Part shown: positions 31,023 to 32,140 of the stretch, piece by piece
Position numbering within the stretch: the first letter of the stretch is position 1
How the letters are laid out: each line of letters begins with the position of its first letter
Notes under the pieces: generated by a model
The model's input: the letters and a program-made list of their open reading frames with translations, nothing else
What the model was told of the DNA's origin: nothing
Database searches by the model: none
From: Variovorax sp. MHTC-1
GTDB taxonomy: Bacteria > Pseudomonadota > Gammaproteobacteria > Burkholderiales > Burkholderiaceae_C
Reading direction: 5' to 3'
DNA length: 32,140 bases
Assembly: GCF_003984645.1 (NCBI RefSeq)
Contig: NZ_RWKI01000033.1
Location: 1 to 32,140, forward strand
Position numbers and translations under genes: made by a program

Positions 31023-32140
31023 ATGTCCGCCGCTGCAAGCCATCGCCCCGTTCCGCTCGCCAACGGTCTGGTCTATGTCAACCCAGAGATGCCTGGTCTG
31101 AGCCGGGTGAAGCACGGCAACAGCTTTCGATACCGCGACGCCAAGGGCCAGTGGCTGCGCGACGTCGACGAGATCTCGCGCATACGGCAGCTGGCCATTC
31201 CGCCCGCATACACGGATGTCTGGATCTGCCCGCTGCCGAACGGACATCTGCAAGCCACCGGGCTCGACGCGCGCGGGCGCAAGCAGTACCGATACCACGT
31301 CGAATGGCGGGTCATGAAGGACGAGACAAAGTTCGAGCGGCTCGAGGCCTTCGGCCGCGCGCTGCCGAGGATTCGCGCCCGCGTCGCGCGCGACCTGCAG
31401 CCAGCCAGTAAAAGAAAGACGCTGGATCGCGAGCTGGTGCTGGCCACGCTGGTGCGGCTGCTCGACACCACCTTTCTGCGCGTAGGCAACGAGGAATATG
31501 CGAGCAGCAACGGCTCCTACGGCCTCACCACCTTGCGCAACAAGCACGCCGAAGTCCGCGGCGCCTCGCTCAAGCTGCGCTTCCGGGGAAAAAGTGGCGT
31601 GCTGCACGAGGCGAGGCTTGACGATCCGCGGGTGGCCAGGGTGGTCCGCCGCTGCCAGCAGCTGCCGGGGCAGGAGCTGTTCCAGTACCAGGACGAGGAC
31701 CGCACACCGCGCATCCTCTCGTCGACCGATGTCAACGACTACCTGCGCGAGGCCGCCGGCGACAATTTCACGGCGAAGGATTTCCGGACCTGGCACGGCA
31801 CCGTGCAGGCGCTCGAACTGACACGGCTGGCCTGTTCTGACGTCGATCCGGCGGATGCCTCACCCACCATGCGCTACAACGCGAAGGAGATTCTGAGCGT
31901 CGTGGCCAAGCAGCTCGGCAATACGCCGGCAGTCTGCAAGAAGGCCTATGTGCATCCGGCCGTTCTGGCGCTCGGCTCAAAACTGGCAGGCGATTCGGGC
32001 GCCATGAACGACATCTGGCAGGAGATTGCCGGCAGGTCAAAAAGTGTGCGCCGACTTCACTCTGCTGAGGCGCGGCTACTGGCGTTCCTGCATCGGCATC
32101 GACTGGAGGCAAGGCGCGCGCAGAAGGCCGCGCGAGGCAC
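31023..32140 (+). CDS. Type IB DNA topoisomerase (eukaryote-like), 3' end outside the window
   Basis: The frame is open from the ATG at 31023 to the last base (372 full codons seen). An in-frame ATG at 30987 is an alternative start; neither has a clear ribosome binding site. The N-terminal domain has YRDAKGQWLRDVDEISRIRQLAIPPAYTDVW. The catalytic domain includes RVGNEEYASSNGSYGLTTL, FRGKSG, DFRTWHGT (catalytic Arg and His) and AVCKKAYVHPAVL with the nucleophile Tyr309. This is the bacterial/poxvirus TopIB type, which relaxes both positive and negative supercoils through a 3'-phosphotyrosine link. Only the basic tail is seen to be missing. It is downstream of dinB with its own 132-base leader. 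Confidence 0.93.
   Translation, partial: MSAAASHRPVPLANGLVYVNPEMPGLSRVKHGNSFRYRDAKGQWLRDVDEISRIRQLAIPPAYTDVWICPLPNGHLQATGLDARGRKQYRYHVEWRVMKDETKFERLEAFGRALPRIRARVARDLQPASKRKTLDRELVLATLVRLLDTTFLRVGNEEYASSNGSYGLTTLRNKHAEVRGASLKLRFRGKSGVLHEARLDDPRVARVVRRCQQLPGQELFQYQDEDRTPRILSSTDVNDYLREAAGDNFTAKDFRTWHGTVQALELTRLACSDVDPADASPTMRYNAKEILSVVAKQLGNTPAVCKKAYVHPAVLALGSKLAGDSGAMNDIWQEIAGRSKSVRRLHSAEARLLAFLHRHRLEARRAQKAARG

Noticed and set aside
29229..31796. An 855-codon minus-strand frame opposite the polymerase and topoisomerase genes
   Set aside because: Antisense to two genes with intact active sites; no domain seen.

Overview
The window is GC-rich DNA with dense, mostly short-spaced genes and a strong preference for codons ending in G or C. 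Gene content points to a betaproteobacterium of the Burkholderiales, most like Comamonadaceae (Variovorax, Acidovorax or Polaromonas type). The evidence is a Bug-family (TctC-like) solute-binding protein, an arylmalonate-decarboxylase-like protein close to the Bordetella enzyme, and a cloverleaf-like intergenic repeat that I associate with that family. The assignment is inference from content. No rRNA, tRNA, CRISPR array, transposase or phage gene was seen.

Layout. (1) 1-4605, all on the minus strand: the truncated start of a large two-partner-secretion exoprotein, two lipoproteins, an OpgC-like membrane acyltransferase and a GT4 glycosyltransferase; this is a cell-surface block. (2) 4691-10666, plus: a 1991-residue bacterial alpha-2-macroglobulin with an intact CLEQ thioester. 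(3) 10700-11599, minus: an arginase-family enzyme. (4) 11758-17699, plus: fourteen small genes in tight series, probably one transcript: DUF1330, RidA-like, DinB-fold, DUF4406, DUF3592, DUF3574 lipoprotein, DUF2277, DJ-1/PfpI, PaaI-type thioesterase, GNAT, small membrane protein, Imm5-like helical protein, ABM-domain protein and GFA-type zinc protein. (5) 17712-17927, minus, a small calcium-motif lipoprotein, then 18210-20390, plus, pbpC. (6) 20447-25632, plus: a probable catabolic cluster of arylmalonate-decarboxylase-like protein, LysR regulator, enolase-superfamily protein, periplasmic Bug protein and FMN-dependent 2-hydroxy-acid oxidase. (7) 25729-29018, plus: a soluble hybrid histidine kinase with two near-duplicate PAS domains, a probable cyanase relic, and a second FMN 2-hydroxy-acid oxidase. 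(8) 29020-32140: a putative glycolipid-binding protein (minus), a DinB-type DNA polymerase and a type IB topoisomerase cut by the window edge.

How the genes may work together. Alpha-2-macroglobulin and PBP1C are normally neighbours and are thought to act together in periplasmic defence and wall repair. Here sixteen genes lie between them, most of them the fourteen-gene run, which looks like an operon built by accretion of single-domain detoxification or stress genes. It is the best candidate in this window for an undescribed system. The downstream cluster resembles a mandelate-type pathway (decarboxylase or racemase, enolase-superfamily enzyme, flavin hydroxy-acid oxidase, uptake protein, regulator) for an unidentified 2-hydroxy or malonate-type acid, and the PAS kinase between the two oxidases may sense a related state.

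The most unusual sequence features are two in-frame hairpin repeats inside pbpC with compensatory base changes, altered key residues in the RidA-like, arginase-like and enolase-like proteins, a roughly 90-base folded repeat between the enolase and Bug genes, and the short frameshifted cyanase-like start.
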